Below are positions 28,271 to 38,902 of a stretch of DNA of 64,000 nucleotides, one piece after another (the first letter of the stretch is position 1; every line of letters starts with the position of its first letter). The notes below the pieces were generated by a model that was not told where the DNA came from, did no database searches, and saw nothing but the letters and a program-made list of their open reading frames with translations. Position numbers and translations under genes: made by a program. This DNA comes from Pandoraea terrigena (lineage in GTDB: Bacteria; Pseudomonadota; Gammaproteobacteria; Burkholderiales; Burkholderiaceae), in NCBI RefSeq assembly GCF_902459705.1, contig NZ_CABPRU010000007.1, forward strand, positions 166,570 to 230,569, written 5' to 3'.

Positions 28271-29770
28271 ATGTCTGCGACACGCCATTCCATGCGGCCA
28301 TTCATCGTGGCATCCGTCATGGCAGCGACCTCCATGGTTGCCATCGAGGCCACGATCATTTCGACGGCCATGCCGCAAATCGTCGCTCAGCTCGGCGGTC
28401 TGCACCTGTATAGCTGGGTTTTCTCCGCCTTTTTGCTCGCGCAGACGGCCATGACCGTGGTGTTCGGCAAGCTGGCCGATCTCTACGGTCGCAAGCCGGT
28501 CATGCTCGTGGGCATCGCCGTGTTCCTGATTGCCTCGCTCGGCGGCGGGCTGGCGTGGTCCATGCCGGCGATGATCGTCTTCCGCCTGTTGCAAGGGGTG
28601 GGCGCGGCGTGTATCCAGCCGGTCAGCCTGACCATCGTCGCCGACTACTACCCGATCAGCGAGCGCGGCAAGGTGCAGGGCTACCTGGCGAGCGTGTGGG
28701 CCATCTCGGCGGTGCTCGGCCCGATGCTCGGCGGCATCATCATCCGCGACTTGTCCTGGTCGTGGATCTTCTGGATCAACATTCCGATCGGCCTGCTGGC
28801 CGCGGCAGGTTTCGTTGCCTATCTTCACGAGGCGGCGCCGCGGCAGCGGCCGAGCATCGACGCGCTGGGGGCCATATTCTTCGCGATTGCCGTGGCGGCG
28901 CTGATGATCGCGCTCACCGATGCGAACGCCTTCTCCGACACGCATGTCTGGGCCGGGGTGCTGGTGTGCGCCGCCGCGTCGCTGCTGTTCGTCTGGCAGG
29001 AGCGCCGCGCCCGGGATCCGATGATCTCGTTTGCGCTGTGGAAGCGTCGGCCGATTGCGGCGGCGAATGCGGCGACGCTGCTCTCCGGCATGGTGCTCAT
29101 GGGCCTGACGACCTTCCTGCCGATGTATGCACAGGGGGTGTTGCGCCAGACGCCGGTCGTGGCGGGCATGGCGCTCACGATGATCATGGTCGGCTGGCCG
29201 ATTGGATCTACGGTGGCTGCCAAGACCTTCACGCGCTATGGGCTGCGGCGTATTCTCGTGGGCGGCAGCCTGCTGATGCCGGTGGGCGGGATCGTCTTTG
29301 CGTTGCTTGGGCCGAACAGTTCGCCGCTGCTAGCGGGGTTTGGCTCGTTGCTGATGGGCTTTTCGATGGGCACGGGCAGCGTGAGCGCGCTCGTGCTGAT
29401 TCAGGAGCTGGTCGATCCGTCGCAGCGCGGCAGCGCCACGGCATCGAACATTTTCTCGCGGAACCTGGGCAGCACGCTCGGCGCGACGCTCTTTGGCGCC
29501 GTGCTGAATTTCGGCTTGACGCAATCGAGCGGATTGGCGCCCGTCACCTCCGATCAGTTGCGTCACGTGCTGGAAGACCGGGGCGTGTCGACGCTGGCCG
29601 ATCAAGCGATTCGCGCGGCGTTGCAACATTCGCTGCACCTCACGTTCCTGTCGATCCTGGCGATCTCGATCGGTGTCGTGCTGCTGTTGCTGCTGGTGCC
29701 GACCAACGCCGTCGACCGTGCGCGCGACAAGCCGCGTGACAAGCCGGAATTCGTGCCTGGCGGACATTGA
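28271..29770 (+). CDS. MFS multidrug efflux transporter (DHA2/EmrB-QacA type)
   Basis: A 499-residue inner-membrane drug:H+ antiporter with about 14 helices. Motifs include the N-terminal DHA2 segment ATSMVAIEATIISTAMPQI, motif A GKLADLYGRKPVML, motif B in FRLLQGVGAA, and motif C in SAVLGPMLGGII. ATG 28271 lies ahead of helix 1; the ribosome site is weak. There is no adjacent adaptor or repressor gene, so its drug spectrum and control are unknown. It ends before a bidirectional terminator at 29859-29884. Confidence 0.9.
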   Translation: MSATRHSMRPFIVASVMAATSMVAIEATIISTAMPQIVAQLGGLHLYSWVFSAFLLAQTAMTVVFGKLADLYGRKPVMLVGIAVFLIASLGGGLAWSMPAMIVFRLLQGVGAACIQPVSLTIVADYYPISERGKVQGYLASVWAISAVLGPMLGGIIIRDLSWSWIFWINIPIGLLAAAGFVAYLHEAAPRQRPSIDALGAIFFAIAVAALMIALTDANAFSDTHVWAGVLVCAAASLLFVWQERRARDPMISFALWKRRPIAAANAATLLSGMVLMGLTTFLPMYAQGVLRQTPVVAGMALTMIMVGWPIGSTVAAKTFTRYGLRRILVGGSLLMPVGGIVFALLGPNSSPLLAGFGSLLMGFSMGTGSVSALVLIQELVDPSQRGSATASNIFSRNLGSTLGATLFGAVLNFGLTQSSGLAPVTSDQLRHVLEDRGVSTLADQAIRAALQHSLHLTFLSILAISIGVVLLLLLVPTNAVDRARDKPRDKPEFVPGGH

Positions 29771-29858
29771 TCGATACGGTGATGGTCGCGTTGATCCCGC
29801 CGGCAAGGTGGGGAAAGCGCAGGAAACCGTACTCCAGATGGCGTATCCCCAAAACAAA

Positions 29859-29884
29859 ACACCCCGGCGCGATGGCCGGGGTGT
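29859..29884. terminator. bidirectional terminator
   Basis: ACACCCCGGC / GCCGGGGTGT, 10-bp perfect stem with a 6-nt loop, flanked by A-rich sequence upstream and T-rich downstream. It serves the convergent MFS and ychF genes. Confidence 0.8.
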
Positions 29885-29906
29885 CTTGTTTTGATCGACG
29901 ACAGTG

Positions 29907-31001
<1,095 letters not shown>

Positions 31002-31182
31002 GCTAAATCCTGTCTAATCCGATGAATGCGCCGACAAATGCGCCGGAGGTGCGCCGTGGGAAGCGCCGGTGATTGCGTCGCGGAAAGTCCGCTATTGTAC
31101 CTGTTCTGCCGACAACGGCGCCCTGGGTGCCTAAGGCGCCGGTCCCGTGCCAGCCGCTCGACACCGACCTCCCGCGCTGCGC

Positions 31183-32052
31183 TCAACTCAGGGACTTCGC
31201 CGAAAACGTGTCGCACTTGCGCATGTCGCCGTACTGCAATCCCTGGCGCAGCCAATACACCCGCTGTGCGCTCGTGCCATGCGTGAACGACTCCGGCACC
31301 ACGCGGCCCTGCGCCTGTTGCTGCAGCCGGTCGTCGCCGATCGCCGCCGCCGTCTTCAGCCCCTGCTCGATGTCGCCCGGCTCCAGCAATTGCTGGTTCG
31401 CCTTCTCGGCATTGCTCGCCCAGACGCCCGCGAAGCAGTCCGCCTGCAGTTCCAGTCGCACCGACAACGCATTGGCCTGCGCCTCGCTCATGCGGCGCCG
31501 GGCTGCGTCGAACTTCTCGGAAATCCCCAGCAGATTCTGGACGTGATGGCCCACTTCGTGCGCGATCACGTACGCCTGCGCGAAGTCGCCGCCCGCGCCA
31601 AAGCGCTGGCGCAACTCGTCATAGAACGCCAGATCGATATACACCTTGCTGTCGCCCGGGCAGTAGAACGGCCCCATCGCCGTTTGTCCGGTGCCGCATG
31701 CCGTGGGCGTCGCGCCCGAGAAAAGCACCAGCTTCGGCGGCACGTACTGACGGTTCACTTGCTGCGGGAACACCGTGCCCCAGGTGCGCTCGATGTTGCC
31801 GAGCACCTTGCGGGTGAAGACGGTCTTCGGATCATGGGCCGGCGTGGCGTTCGGCACGGACTGGGGCTGCGACGCTGTCTGCCCCTGAAGCATCTGCGAG
31901 CCCTGGATGATCACGCGCGGGTCGATCCCGAAGAAATACGAGGCGGCCAGCGCCACCACGATCGTGCCGATGCCGATGGTGGTGCGTCCCCCGAAACCGC
32001 TCCCTCGGCGATCTTCGACGTTGTCGCTTTCGGATTCGTTGTCGAGGCGCAT
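31183..32052 (-). CDS. ypfJ: YpfJ-family neutral zinc metallopeptidase
   Basis: A 289-residue membrane-anchored protein of the YpfJ family (neutral zinc metallopeptidase, function not settled). An acidic N-terminus leads to one membrane helix (IGIGTIVVALAASYFFG, about 28-45); the periplasmic part has CGTGQTAMGPFYCP, the zinc motif HEVGHHVQNLLG and the glutamate in RLELQADCFAGVWA. ATG 32052 follows GGGAG by 7 nt. It is divergent from the UbiH-like gene. Confidence 0.92.
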   Translation of the reverse strand: MRLDNESESDNVEDRRGSGFGGRTTIGIGTIVVALAASYFFGIDPRVIIQGSQMLQGQTASQPQSVPNATPAHDPKTVFTRKVLGNIERTWGTVFPQQVNRQYVPPKLVLFSGATPTACGTGQTAMGPFYCPGDSKVYIDLAFYDELRQRFGAGGDFAQAYVIAHEVGHHVQNLLGISEKFDAARRRMSEAQANALSVRLELQADCFAGVWASNAEKANQQLLEPGDIEQGLKTAAAIGDDRLQQQAQGRVVPESFTHGTSAQRVYWLRQGLQYGDMRKCDTFSAKSLS

Positions 32053-32241
32053 TGGAGGACTCCCTGTCTGATAATCGGTATGCGCGCAAGTATAGCGCCG
32101 GCCCGTGGCACGCGACGCTGTGCCACAGCCGGTCCTCGGGCAACCGGGCATCGCTTGGGCGACAGGCGTGCGACAATACGCCATCTCGTTTTCTGAACCA
32201 GCCGGCTCGCGCGATTCAGGCGCTGGCGCTGCATTCGCCGC

Positions 32242-33429
32242 ATGTCTCTAACGCAAACCTCCAGCCAATCGCACGATGTCATCGTCGTCGGTGGCGGTCT
32301 GGTCGGCAAGGCCGCCGCCCTGCTGCTTTCGCAGGCACGTCTGTCCGTCGCACTGCTCGCCCAGCCGGCCGCGCCTGCGCCCGCGCCGGGCGACCGGTGG
32401 GACGCCCGCATCTATTCGCTCTCGTCCAGTTCCCAGGCGCTCTTCGAGCGCATGCGCGTCTGGCAGGCCGTCGACCCCGCGCGCGTCAATCCCGTCTACG
32501 ACATGGAAGTCTTCGGCGACGAGCGCGGCAGCCTGCACTTCTCCGCGTACCAGGCCGCCGTGCCGCAACTCGCCTGGATCGCCGAATCGTCGAACCTCGA
32601 ACGCGCGCTCGACGCCGCCCTGCGATTCTCCCCGCAAGTGCAATGGCTCGACGCTCGCGCCGACGCGCTCGAAGTCGATGCCGCCGCCTCCTCGGTGCGA
32701 CTGTCGGACGGCAAGACCCTGCGCGCGTCGCTGGTCGTCGGCGCCGACGGCGCCCACTCGTGGGTGCGCAGTACCGCCGGGCTGGACGGTTCGGTGCGCC
32801 CGTACGAGCAACTCGGCGTGGTGTGCAATTTCCGCGCGGAGCGGGCGCACCGCGACACCGCGTTCCAATGGTTCCACGACGGCGAGATCATTGCGCTGCT
32901 GCCGCTGCCCGATCAGCATGTCTCGCTGGTCTGGTCCGCCGCCAATGACCATGCCCAGGCGCTGCTTGCGCTTGATCCCAAAGTGCTGGCCGAGCGCGTC
33001 GGCACCTTCTCGAACGTTGAACTCGGCCATCTCACGCCGGTCTCATCGCGCGCCCAGGGTTTCCCACTCGTGCTCGCACAGGCCAAACGTCTGATCGCAC
33101 CGCGCGTGGCGCTGGTCGGCGACGCGGCGCACGTTGTGCATCCGCTCGCGGGCCAGGGGATGAACCTCGGGTTGCGCGACGTGGCGGCGCTCGGCGACGC
33201 GCTCGCCGGACGCGAATCGTTCCGCGATTGTGGCGACGTCGCGGTGTTGCGTCGCTACGAGCGCGCCCGCAAGGAAGACATCGGCAGCATGGCGATGACG
33301 ACGGACGGCCTGCACAAGTTATTCGCCACGCGCAGCCCGCTGGCCAGGTTTGTGCGCAACGCGGGGCTCGACGGCGTGAACGTGCTGCCCTTCGTCAAGA
33401 AATTCCTGATTGGACGCGCCCTGGGCTGA
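32242..33429 (+). CDS. UbiH/UbiF/COQ6-family FAD monooxygenase
   Basis: A 395-residue flavoprotein hydroxylase of the ubiquinone synthesis group. Cofactor motifs are present: GGGLVGKAAALLL (Rossmann, about 15-27), VGADGAHSWVR (about 168-178) and GDAAHVVHPLAGQGMNLGLRD (about 293-313). Which ring position it hydroxylates cannot be told. Start ATG 32242 lacks a strong ribosome site. dsbC follows 99 nt later in the same direction. Confidence 0.9.
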   Translation: MSLTQTSSQSHDVIVVGGGLVGKAAALLLSQARLSVALLAQPAAPAPAPGDRWDARIYSLSSSSQALFERMRVWQAVDPARVNPVYDMEVFGDERGSLHFSAYQAAVPQLAWIAESSNLERALDAALRFSPQVQWLDARADALEVDAAASSVRLSDGKTLRASLVVGADGAHSWVRSTAGLDGSVRPYEQLGVVCNFRAERAHRDTAFQWFHDGEIIALLPLPDQHVSLVWSAANDHAQALLALDPKVLAERVGTFSNVELGHLTPVSSRAQGFPLVLAQAKRLIAPRVALVGDAAHVVHPLAGQGMNLGLRDVAALGDALAGRESFRDCGDVAVLRRYERARKEDIGSMAMTTDGLHKLFATRSPLARFVRNAGLDGVNVLPFVKKFLIGRALG

Positions 33430-33528
33430 CGTCGTCGGGCGCCTGTTGCGGCCCGTTCCAACCCATTCCGTTCGAAGCCTGGCGTGCCCGGTCGCGCCTT
33501 TCGCTCGACACACTACTGGAGATACTCC

Positions 33529-34293
33529 ATGTTGAAACGTTATCGCGCCGCGGCGCTCGCAGCGCTTGGTCTGGCGGCCGTTTGCGCCGCCACTGTCACG
33601 ACGCTCGCCGTCGCGCAGAACAAGGCCGACGCTGCGCTCGACCGTGTGAAGGCTGCCGTGCAGAAAACGCTCGGTGCCGACGCCCCCGTCAAGTCGGTGG
33701 CCCGTACGCCCATCCCCGGACTCTACGAAGTGGGCGTTGGCGGCGACATCATCTATGTCGACGAGAAGGCGAAATACGTGATCATCGGCGGTAATCTCGT
33801 CGATACGAAGACGCGTCAGAGCCTGACCGAAGCGAGTCAGTCGGAACTGAACAAGGTCGACTTCGCCAAGCTCCCGATCGATCGCGCCATCAAGTACGTG
33901 AAGGGCAACGGCAGTCGCAAGATCGCCGTGTTCTCGGATCCGAACTGTCCGTACTGCAAGCGTTTCGAAGAAACGCTCAAGACGTCGAAGCTCGACAACA
34001 TCACGGTCTACACCCTCCTGTACCCGGTGCTCGGCGCCGACTCGGACGCCAAGGCAAAGGCGATCTGGTGCGCCCCGAATCGTCTCACGGCATGGCATGA
34101 CTGGATGCTCGACAAGAAGGCGCCGCCGACCCCCGCGGCCACGTGCAACGACAACGGGGTGATGCAGAACGTGGCGCTGGGCCACGAGTTGAACGTGACG
34201 GGTACGCCGACGATCATTCTGTCCAACGGTCGCCGTTTGCCGGGCGCCGTGTCCGCCGAAGCCCTCGAAAAGGCGCTCGCCGCGGTCAAGTAA
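33529..34293 (+). CDS. dsbC: thiol:disulfide interchange protein DsbC
   Basis: Periplasmic disulfide isomerase/chaperone. The 254-residue precursor has a signal peptide (about residues 1-28, ending near LAVAQ), an N-terminal dimerisation domain, and a thioredoxin fold with the active site CPYC (about 140-143) in FSDPNCPYCKRFEE. The cis-proline loop is TGTPTIILSNG. A second Cys pair is present (WCAPNR and ATCNDNG). The active site is CPYC rather than the CGYC of E. coli DsbC. ATG 33529 follows GGAGA by 6-7 nt. It lies between the UbiH-type and M61 genes, all on the plus strand. Confidence 0.93.
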   Translation: MLKRYRAAALAALGLAAVCAATVTTLAVAQNKADAALDRVKAAVQKTLGADAPVKSVARTPIPGLYEVGVGGDIIYVDEKAKYVIIGGNLVDTKTRQSLTEASQSELNKVDFAKLPIDRAIKYVKGNGSRKIAVFSDPNCPYCKRFEETLKTSKLDNITVYTLLYPVLGADSDAKAKAIWCAPNRLTAWHDWMLDKKAPPTPAATCNDNGVMQNVALGHELNVTGTPTIILSNGRRLPGAVSAEALEKALAAVK

Positions 34294-34326
34294 CCGATTG
34301 TCCCGACAACAAGAAGCCGCCACCTC

Positions 34327-36141
34327 ATGAAAGCCACGTCTGCCCTGCCTCCCATCCGGTATGCGATCGTTCCGAAGTCGCCTGCCGCGCATCTGTTCGA
34401 AGTGACCGTCACGGTCTCGCATCCCGCCCCCGAAGGGCAGCGGTTCTCGCTGCCCGCGTGGATTCCGGGCAGCTACATGGTGCGCGAGTTCGCCCGCAAC
34501 ATCGTGACGATCGGCGCGACGTGCCGTGGCCGCAAGGTGGCGCTCGACAAGCTCGACAAGCACACGTGGCAGGCGGCGCCGTGCAAGGGCACGCTGATCG
34601 TGACCTATGAGGTGTACGCGTGGGACCTGTCGGTGCGCGCTGCGCATCTCGACGATACCCACGGTTTCTTCAACGGCACGAGCGTGTTCCTGCGCGTTGA
34701 AGGCCAGGAGCAGGCGCCGTGCGAAGTCGATGTGCTGCGCGCGCGCGGCGCGGCGTTCAAGGCATGGCGTGTCGCGACGGCGCTCGCGCCGGCCGACGGC
34801 ACGGCGGCACTCGACTTCGGGCGCTATCTGGCCGCCGACTACGATGAGCTGATCGACTCGCCGGTCGAGATGGGGACGTTCGTGCATGGCACGTTCAAGG
34901 CCTGCGGCGTAACGCACGAAGTCGCCATCACCGGACCGGTGCCGAATCTCGATCTCGATCGGTTGCTGCGCGACATGAAGAAGATCTGCGAAGCGCAGAT
35001 TCGTATGTTCGAGCCGGGCGCCAGTTCGCGCTCGCGCGTGCCAATGTCGCGCTACGTTTTCCTGCTCATGACGGTCGGCGAGGGCTACGGCGGTCTGGAG
35101 CACCGCGCCTCCACGGCGCTGCTCGCGAGCCGAAACGATCTGCCGGTGCAGGGGCAGGCGCGCATGAGCGAGGCCTATCGCGGCTTCCTCGGCCTGGTGA
35201 GCCACGAGTACTTCCACACCTGGAACGTCAAGCGCATCAAGCCGGCGGCGTTCGCGCCCTACGTGCTCGATCGGGAGGTCTACACGCGGCTGCTCTGGCT
35301 GTTCGAAGGCTTCACGTCCTATTACGATGATCTGATGCTGGTGCGCAGTGGCGTGATCGCCCCTGCCGACTACTACGACCTCGTCGCCAAGACGGTGGCG
35401 AACGTGTTGCGCGGCAGCGGCCGTCTCAAGCAAACCGTAGCCGAGAGTTCGTTCGATGCCTGGACGAAGTACTACCGCCAGGACGAGAACGCACCGAACG
35501 CCATCGTCAGCTACTACACGAAGGGCTCGCTGGTCGCGCTCGCGCTCGATTTGACGATTCGTTCGAAGACGCGCGGCCTGAAGTCGCTCGACGACATCAT
35601 GCGTGCGCTTTGGCAACGTTATGGCCGAGACTTCTACCGCGGCGCGCCCGTGGGCATCGACGAGGATGCCGTGCAGGCGTTGTTCGAAGACGTCTCGGGA
35701 CTCGACCTGTCGGAATTCTTCGCCACGGCCATCCACGGCACGCGCGATCTGCCGATCAAGACGCTGCTCGAACGCGTTGGTCTCACGCTGGAACCGGCCA
35801 CGCCCGAGGACGCCCGTCCCGCGCTGGGGGTGAAAACGGCGAAGCGCGGCGACGACCTCACGCTCTCGCAGGTGCTCGACGGGGGCGCGGCACAAGCCGC
35901 GGGACTGTCGGCGGGCGATGTGCTGGTCGCCATCGACGGTCTACGCGTGACGCAGACCAATCTCGACAAGCTGCTCGAGCGCTATCGCCCGGGCGACCGG
36001 TTGACGGTCCACGCGTTCCGTCGAGACGCGCTGCGCGAGACCGCGCTCACACTCGACGCGCCGGAAATCTCGAAATACCGCATCGCCGAGACGCGCGATC
36101 GCACCGCGGCGCAGCGCCGCGACAAGTGGTTGTCGGCCTGA
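34327..36141 (+). CDS. M61-family metallopeptidase with PDZ domain
   Basis: A 604-residue glycyl-aminopeptidase-like enzyme. The zinc motif is HEYFHTWNVKRIKP, with the third ligand in LFEGFTSYYDDL; the C-terminus (about 510-585) is a PDZ domain (GGAAQAAGLSAGDVLVAIDG). No signal peptide is seen. ATG 34327 begins MKATSALPPIRYAIVP, the usual N-terminus of the family. It lies 33 nt after dsbC on the same strand and is convergent with the LysR gene (13 nt between stops). The physiological substrate is unknown. Confidence 0.92.
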   Translation: MKATSALPPIRYAIVPKSPAAHLFEVTVTVSHPAPEGQRFSLPAWIPGSYMVREFARNIVTIGATCRGRKVALDKLDKHTWQAAPCKGTLIVTYEVYAWDLSVRAAHLDDTHGFFNGTSVFLRVEGQEQAPCEVDVLRARGAAFKAWRVATALAPADGTAALDFGRYLAADYDELIDSPVEMGTFVHGTFKACGVTHEVAITGPVPNLDLDRLLRDMKKICEAQIRMFEPGASSRSRVPMSRYVFLLMTVGEGYGGLEHRASTALLASRNDLPVQGQARMSEAYRGFLGLVSHEYFHTWNVKRIKPAAFAPYVLDREVYTRLLWLFEGFTSYYDDLMLVRSGVIAPADYYDLVAKTVANVLRGSGRLKQTVAESSFDAWTKYYRQDENAPNAIVSYYTKGSLVALALDLTIRSKTRGLKSLDDIMRALWQRYGRDFYRGAPVGIDEDAVQALFEDVSGLDLSEFFATAIHGTRDLPIKTLLERVGLTLEPATPEDARPALGVKTAKRGDDLTLSQVLDGGAAQAAGLSAGDVLVAIDGLRVTQTNLDKLLERYRPGDRLTVHAFRRDALRETALTLDAPEISKYRIAETRDRTAAQRRDKWLSA

Positions 36142-36154
36142 GGCGCCGCGCCCG

Positions 36155-37093
36155 TTAGCCTTGCACCGGACCCGGCACCGTCGGGTCCCGGTTGTCTTCC
36201 GGACACGATTTGGCGACCGCGAGCATGTGCTCGATGAAGACCTGCGTCTTGCGCGGGAGGAAACGTCGCGACGGCGTGATCAGGTGCACCGGACTGGACG
36301 GTAACGACCACTCGGGCAGTACTTTGATAAGGCGGCCGGTGCGCAAAGCATCCTCGGCCAGGATGTCCGTCAGCGCGGCGATGCCGCTACCCGCCACCGC
36401 CATCTCCTTGACCATTCCCATGCTGTTGACCTGGATCGCTCCGTGCATGGTGATGTCCGTGTGCTGGCGTCCCTTGTGCAGCGTGTCCGAGTTGAACAGA
36501 CGCCGCGCACCTTGCAGGATCACGAAGCGATGGCCCGCCAGCTCATCGGGCGTGGCGGGCAACCCTGTCGCGCTCAGATACAGCGGGCTGGCATACAGAC
36601 TGCGAGTGAGCTTGAGGAGCGGGCGCGCCACGAGGGTGGAGTCGGACAGTTGTCCGGCACGAATGGCGACATCGATGCGCTCGGCGATCAGATCGACCTG
36701 CCGCGAGCTCAGATCGACATCGACCGTGATCTCGGGATAGGCCGCGCAGAATGTCGCGAGCGGCACCGCCAGCCACTGTGCCGCAAAGTCGCCGGGCGCC
36801 GTGATGCGAAGACGCCCGCGCGGCTTGCTCGACATCTGCGAGGCGAAGTCTCGCGTCTCTTCCACTTCCTCGAGAATTGGCAGGCAGCGCTCGTAATACG
36901 CCTCGCCGACTTCCGTCAGTTCCAGTCGCCGTGTGGTCTTGTGCAGCAACTTCGTGCCCAGACGTATCTCCAGTCGCGACAGACGCCGGCTCACCGTCGC
37001 CTTGGGCAGAGCGAGCCGCTCACCGGCCCGCGTGATGCTGCCGGAGCGCACGACCTCGGCGAAGATCAGCATGTCATTCAGATCGTCAATCAT
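36155..37093 (-). CDS. LysR-family transcriptional regulator
   Basis: A 312-residue LysR protein. The N-terminal winged helix is [31 protein letters not shown], followed by the periplasmic-binding-like effector domain. ATG 37093 follows AGGAG by 8 nt; a longer in-frame start would add 25 residues with no family match. It is divergent from azoR, with a LysR-type palindrome between them, so azoR is the probable target. The inducer (possibly a quinone or aromatic) is unknown. Confidence 0.93.
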   Translation of the reverse strand: MIDDLNDMLIFAEVVRSGSITRAGERLALPKATVSRRLSRLEIRLGTKLLHKTTRRLELTEVGEAYYERCLPILEEVEETRDFASQMSSKPRGRLRITAPGDFAAQWLAVPLATFCAAYPEITVDVDLSSRQVDLIAERIDVAIRAGQLSDSTLVARPLLKLTRSLYASPLYLSATGLPATPDELAGHRFVILQGARRLFNSDTLHKGRQHTDITMHGAIQVNSMGMVKEMAVAGSGIAALTDILAEDALRTGRLIKVLPEWSLPSSPVHLITPSRRFLPRKTQVFIEHMLAVAKSCPEDNRDPTVPGPVQG

Positions 37094-37148
37094 CGCACGC
37101 GCTCCTCGGTGACGCGCCCATCCGGCAAGGGGAAAGGGATGGCGCGCA

Positions 37149-37168
37149 TTGTTCCAAAATGGGAACAA
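37149..37168. promoter_or_regulatory. LysR-type palindrome in the lysR-azoR intergenic region
   Basis: A perfect 7-bp inverted repeat TTGTTCC-N6-GGAACAA, containing T-N11-A spacing as bound by LysR proteins. It lies 56 nt from the regulator start and 139 nt from the azoR start. Confidence 0.65.
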
Positions 37169-37306
37169 ACAATTCGATTTTACCGGCTTGTTTCATTTAT
37201 GGGGGTAACTAGAATTCATACCAAGCCGACGCGCCATTCACGGCAATCCCGAGACGGGGGCCAGCGCGGACGGATTATCGAACCCCCAGGCTCAGGAGCC
37301 AGTGAC

Positions 37307-37906
37307 ATGACCACGATTCTGCAAATCAATTCCGCCGCCCGTTCGCAAGGCGCCAACTCGACCACGCTCGCCAACGAGTCCGTGGCGCAACTGGTCGCGA
37401 AGCACGCCGATGCCAAGGTCGTCGTGCGCGATCTGCTCGCCGATGGCGTGCCGCACCTGGACGAAGCCGTGATCGGCGCGTTCTTCACGCCGGAAGACCA
37501 GCGCTCGGCGGAACAGAACGCCATCATCGCCCGCAGTGATGAACTGATCGCCGAACTCCAGGCAGCCGACTATGTCGTGTTCGGCGTGCCGCTGTACAAC
37601 TTCCAGGTGCCGTCGCAACTGAAGGCGTACTTCGACTGGATCGCCCGTGCCCGCGTGACCTTCCGATATCGTGAAGACGGCACCGTGGAAGGCCTCGTCC
37701 AGGGCAAGAAGGTGATCGTGGCGTTCGCCCGTGGTGGCAACTACAAGGACACGCCGGCCGACAGCCAGACCCCGTACCTCAAGACGATTCTTGGCTTCCT
37801 CGGCATGACGGACGTGACGTTTATCTTCGCGGAAGGCCTGGCGCGCGGTCCGGAGTCGGCGGCGGCCGGGTTCGCGAACGCTCGCGAAGCCATCGCGGCG
37901 CTCTAA
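37307..37906 (+). CDS. azoR: FMN-dependent NADH:quinone oxidoreductase / azoreductase AzoR
   Basis: A 199-residue flavodoxin-fold enzyme that reduces quinones and azo compounds by two electrons with NADH. Motifs are the N-terminal [12 protein letters not shown] phosphate loop, [21 protein letters not shown] and [12 protein letters not shown] 37307 follows AGGAG by 8 nt. Probably controlled by the divergent LysR protein. Confidence 0.94.
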   Translation: MTTILQINSAARSQGANSTTLANESVAQLVAKHADAKVVVRDLLADGVPHLDEAVIGAFFTPEDQRSAEQNAIIARSDELIAELQAADYVVFGVPLYNFQVPSQLKAYFDWIARARVTFRYREDGTVEGLVQGKKVIVAFARGGNYKDTPADSQTPYLKTILGFLGMTDVTFIFAEGLARGPESAAAGFANAREAIAAL

Positions 37907-37970
37907 GCCCTCGGGCTGACGCTGCTGCTACTGTCATTACCGCTGTTCTCCCGCACGCGCAGGTACCCCC

Positions 37971-38882
37971 ATGGCCCATCCGACGCCCTTGCATCCGCGT
38001 CAGACGAAGCGTCCGGCAGCTCACGCCGACGCGACCGCCATCCCGCGCGTGCTTCCCGTCTCCCGGCCCGGTCGCTGCGCCGCGGCCGCGGGGGCGGGCG
38101 TTTTCGATCAGGTCGCGCAGACGGATCCATTTCTGTCGATCGACCTCTTCCGCCGCCATGGCGCGTGCATACCGCCACATCCGCACGCCGGATGCGTGGT
38201 GGCGACCTACCTGTTTCCCGAGTCGACGACGTCGCTGCGCTGCCGTCACGCCCATCATGGCGACGACAGGCTGCGCGCCGGTGATCTGCTCTGGCTCGAA
38301 GCCAATTGCGGCACCGTGCACGAGGACATTCCCGAGAACGCCCACGGCACGGCGCGCGGCGTGCGAATGATCGTGAGTCGCGCTGGCCGCCATGCGCACG
38401 GCGGTCCTGCGCAAACCGTGGTGCGTGCCGACGCCATGCCGCGTTGGCACGACGGCGCCGTCGACCTGACGTTGATCTGCGGGCAGTGGGGCGAGCGTCA
38501 TGTCGCCCGTGCGGAAGGTGGGCGCACGACGCTGCTGCAACTCGACTGGCGCGAGGACGAATTGCGCACCTTGACGCTCCCGTGCGATGGCCGTCGCTGG
38601 GTCGCATTGATCGCGCAGGGCGAGGTGGCACTGGCCAGTCATGCATTGCGTGCGGAAGGCGCCGGCGCGCAAGCGCTGTTACTGCCCCCCGGTGCGTGGC
38701 AATTGGCCGGACGCACTGGTGCGCGTCTCATGCTCGCCGGCGGCGAACCGCTGGCCGAACCCGTGGTTTATCGCGGCAACTTTGCGGCGCGCGATGAGAG
38801 CGACCTCGTGGCACTAACGCGCCGCTATCAGCAGGGCGCGATGGGCACTCTGATGCCCGTGGGCGAGTCATCGAGCGACTGA
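37971..38882 (+). CDS. pirin-family protein (divergent)
   Basis: A 303-residue bicupin of the pirin group. The metal region HPHAGCVVATYLFP (about 64-77) takes the place of the usual HPHRGFETVTY, and the C-terminus GEPLAEPVVYRGNFAARDESDL...GTL is the pirin signature. Some pirins oxidise quercetin; others act as regulators. The start has no clear ribosome site. It follows azoR by 64 nt on the same strand, so both may respond to quinone or redox stress; this is inference. Confidence 0.8.
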   Translation: MAHPTPLHPRQTKRPAAHADATAIPRVLPVSRPGRCAAAAGAGVFDQVAQTDPFLSIDLFRRHGACIPPHPHAGCVVATYLFPESTTSLRCRHAHHGDDRLRAGDLLWLEANCGTVHEDIPENAHGTARGVRMIVSRAGRHAHGGPAQTVVRADAMPRWHDGAVDLTLICGQWGERHVARAEGGRTTLLQLDWREDELRTLTLPCDGRRWVALIAQGEVALASHALRAEGAGAQALLLPPGAWQLAGRTGARLMLAGGEPLAEPVVYRGNFAARDESDLVALTRRYQQGAMGTLMPVGESSSD

Positions 38883-38902
38883 GTCACGCTTGCGCAAACG
38901 TC

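Noticed and set aside
33319..35895. 858-codon open frame on the minus strand opposite dsbC and the M61 gene
   Set aside because: Antisense to two clear genes; composition is typical of GC-rich mirror frames.
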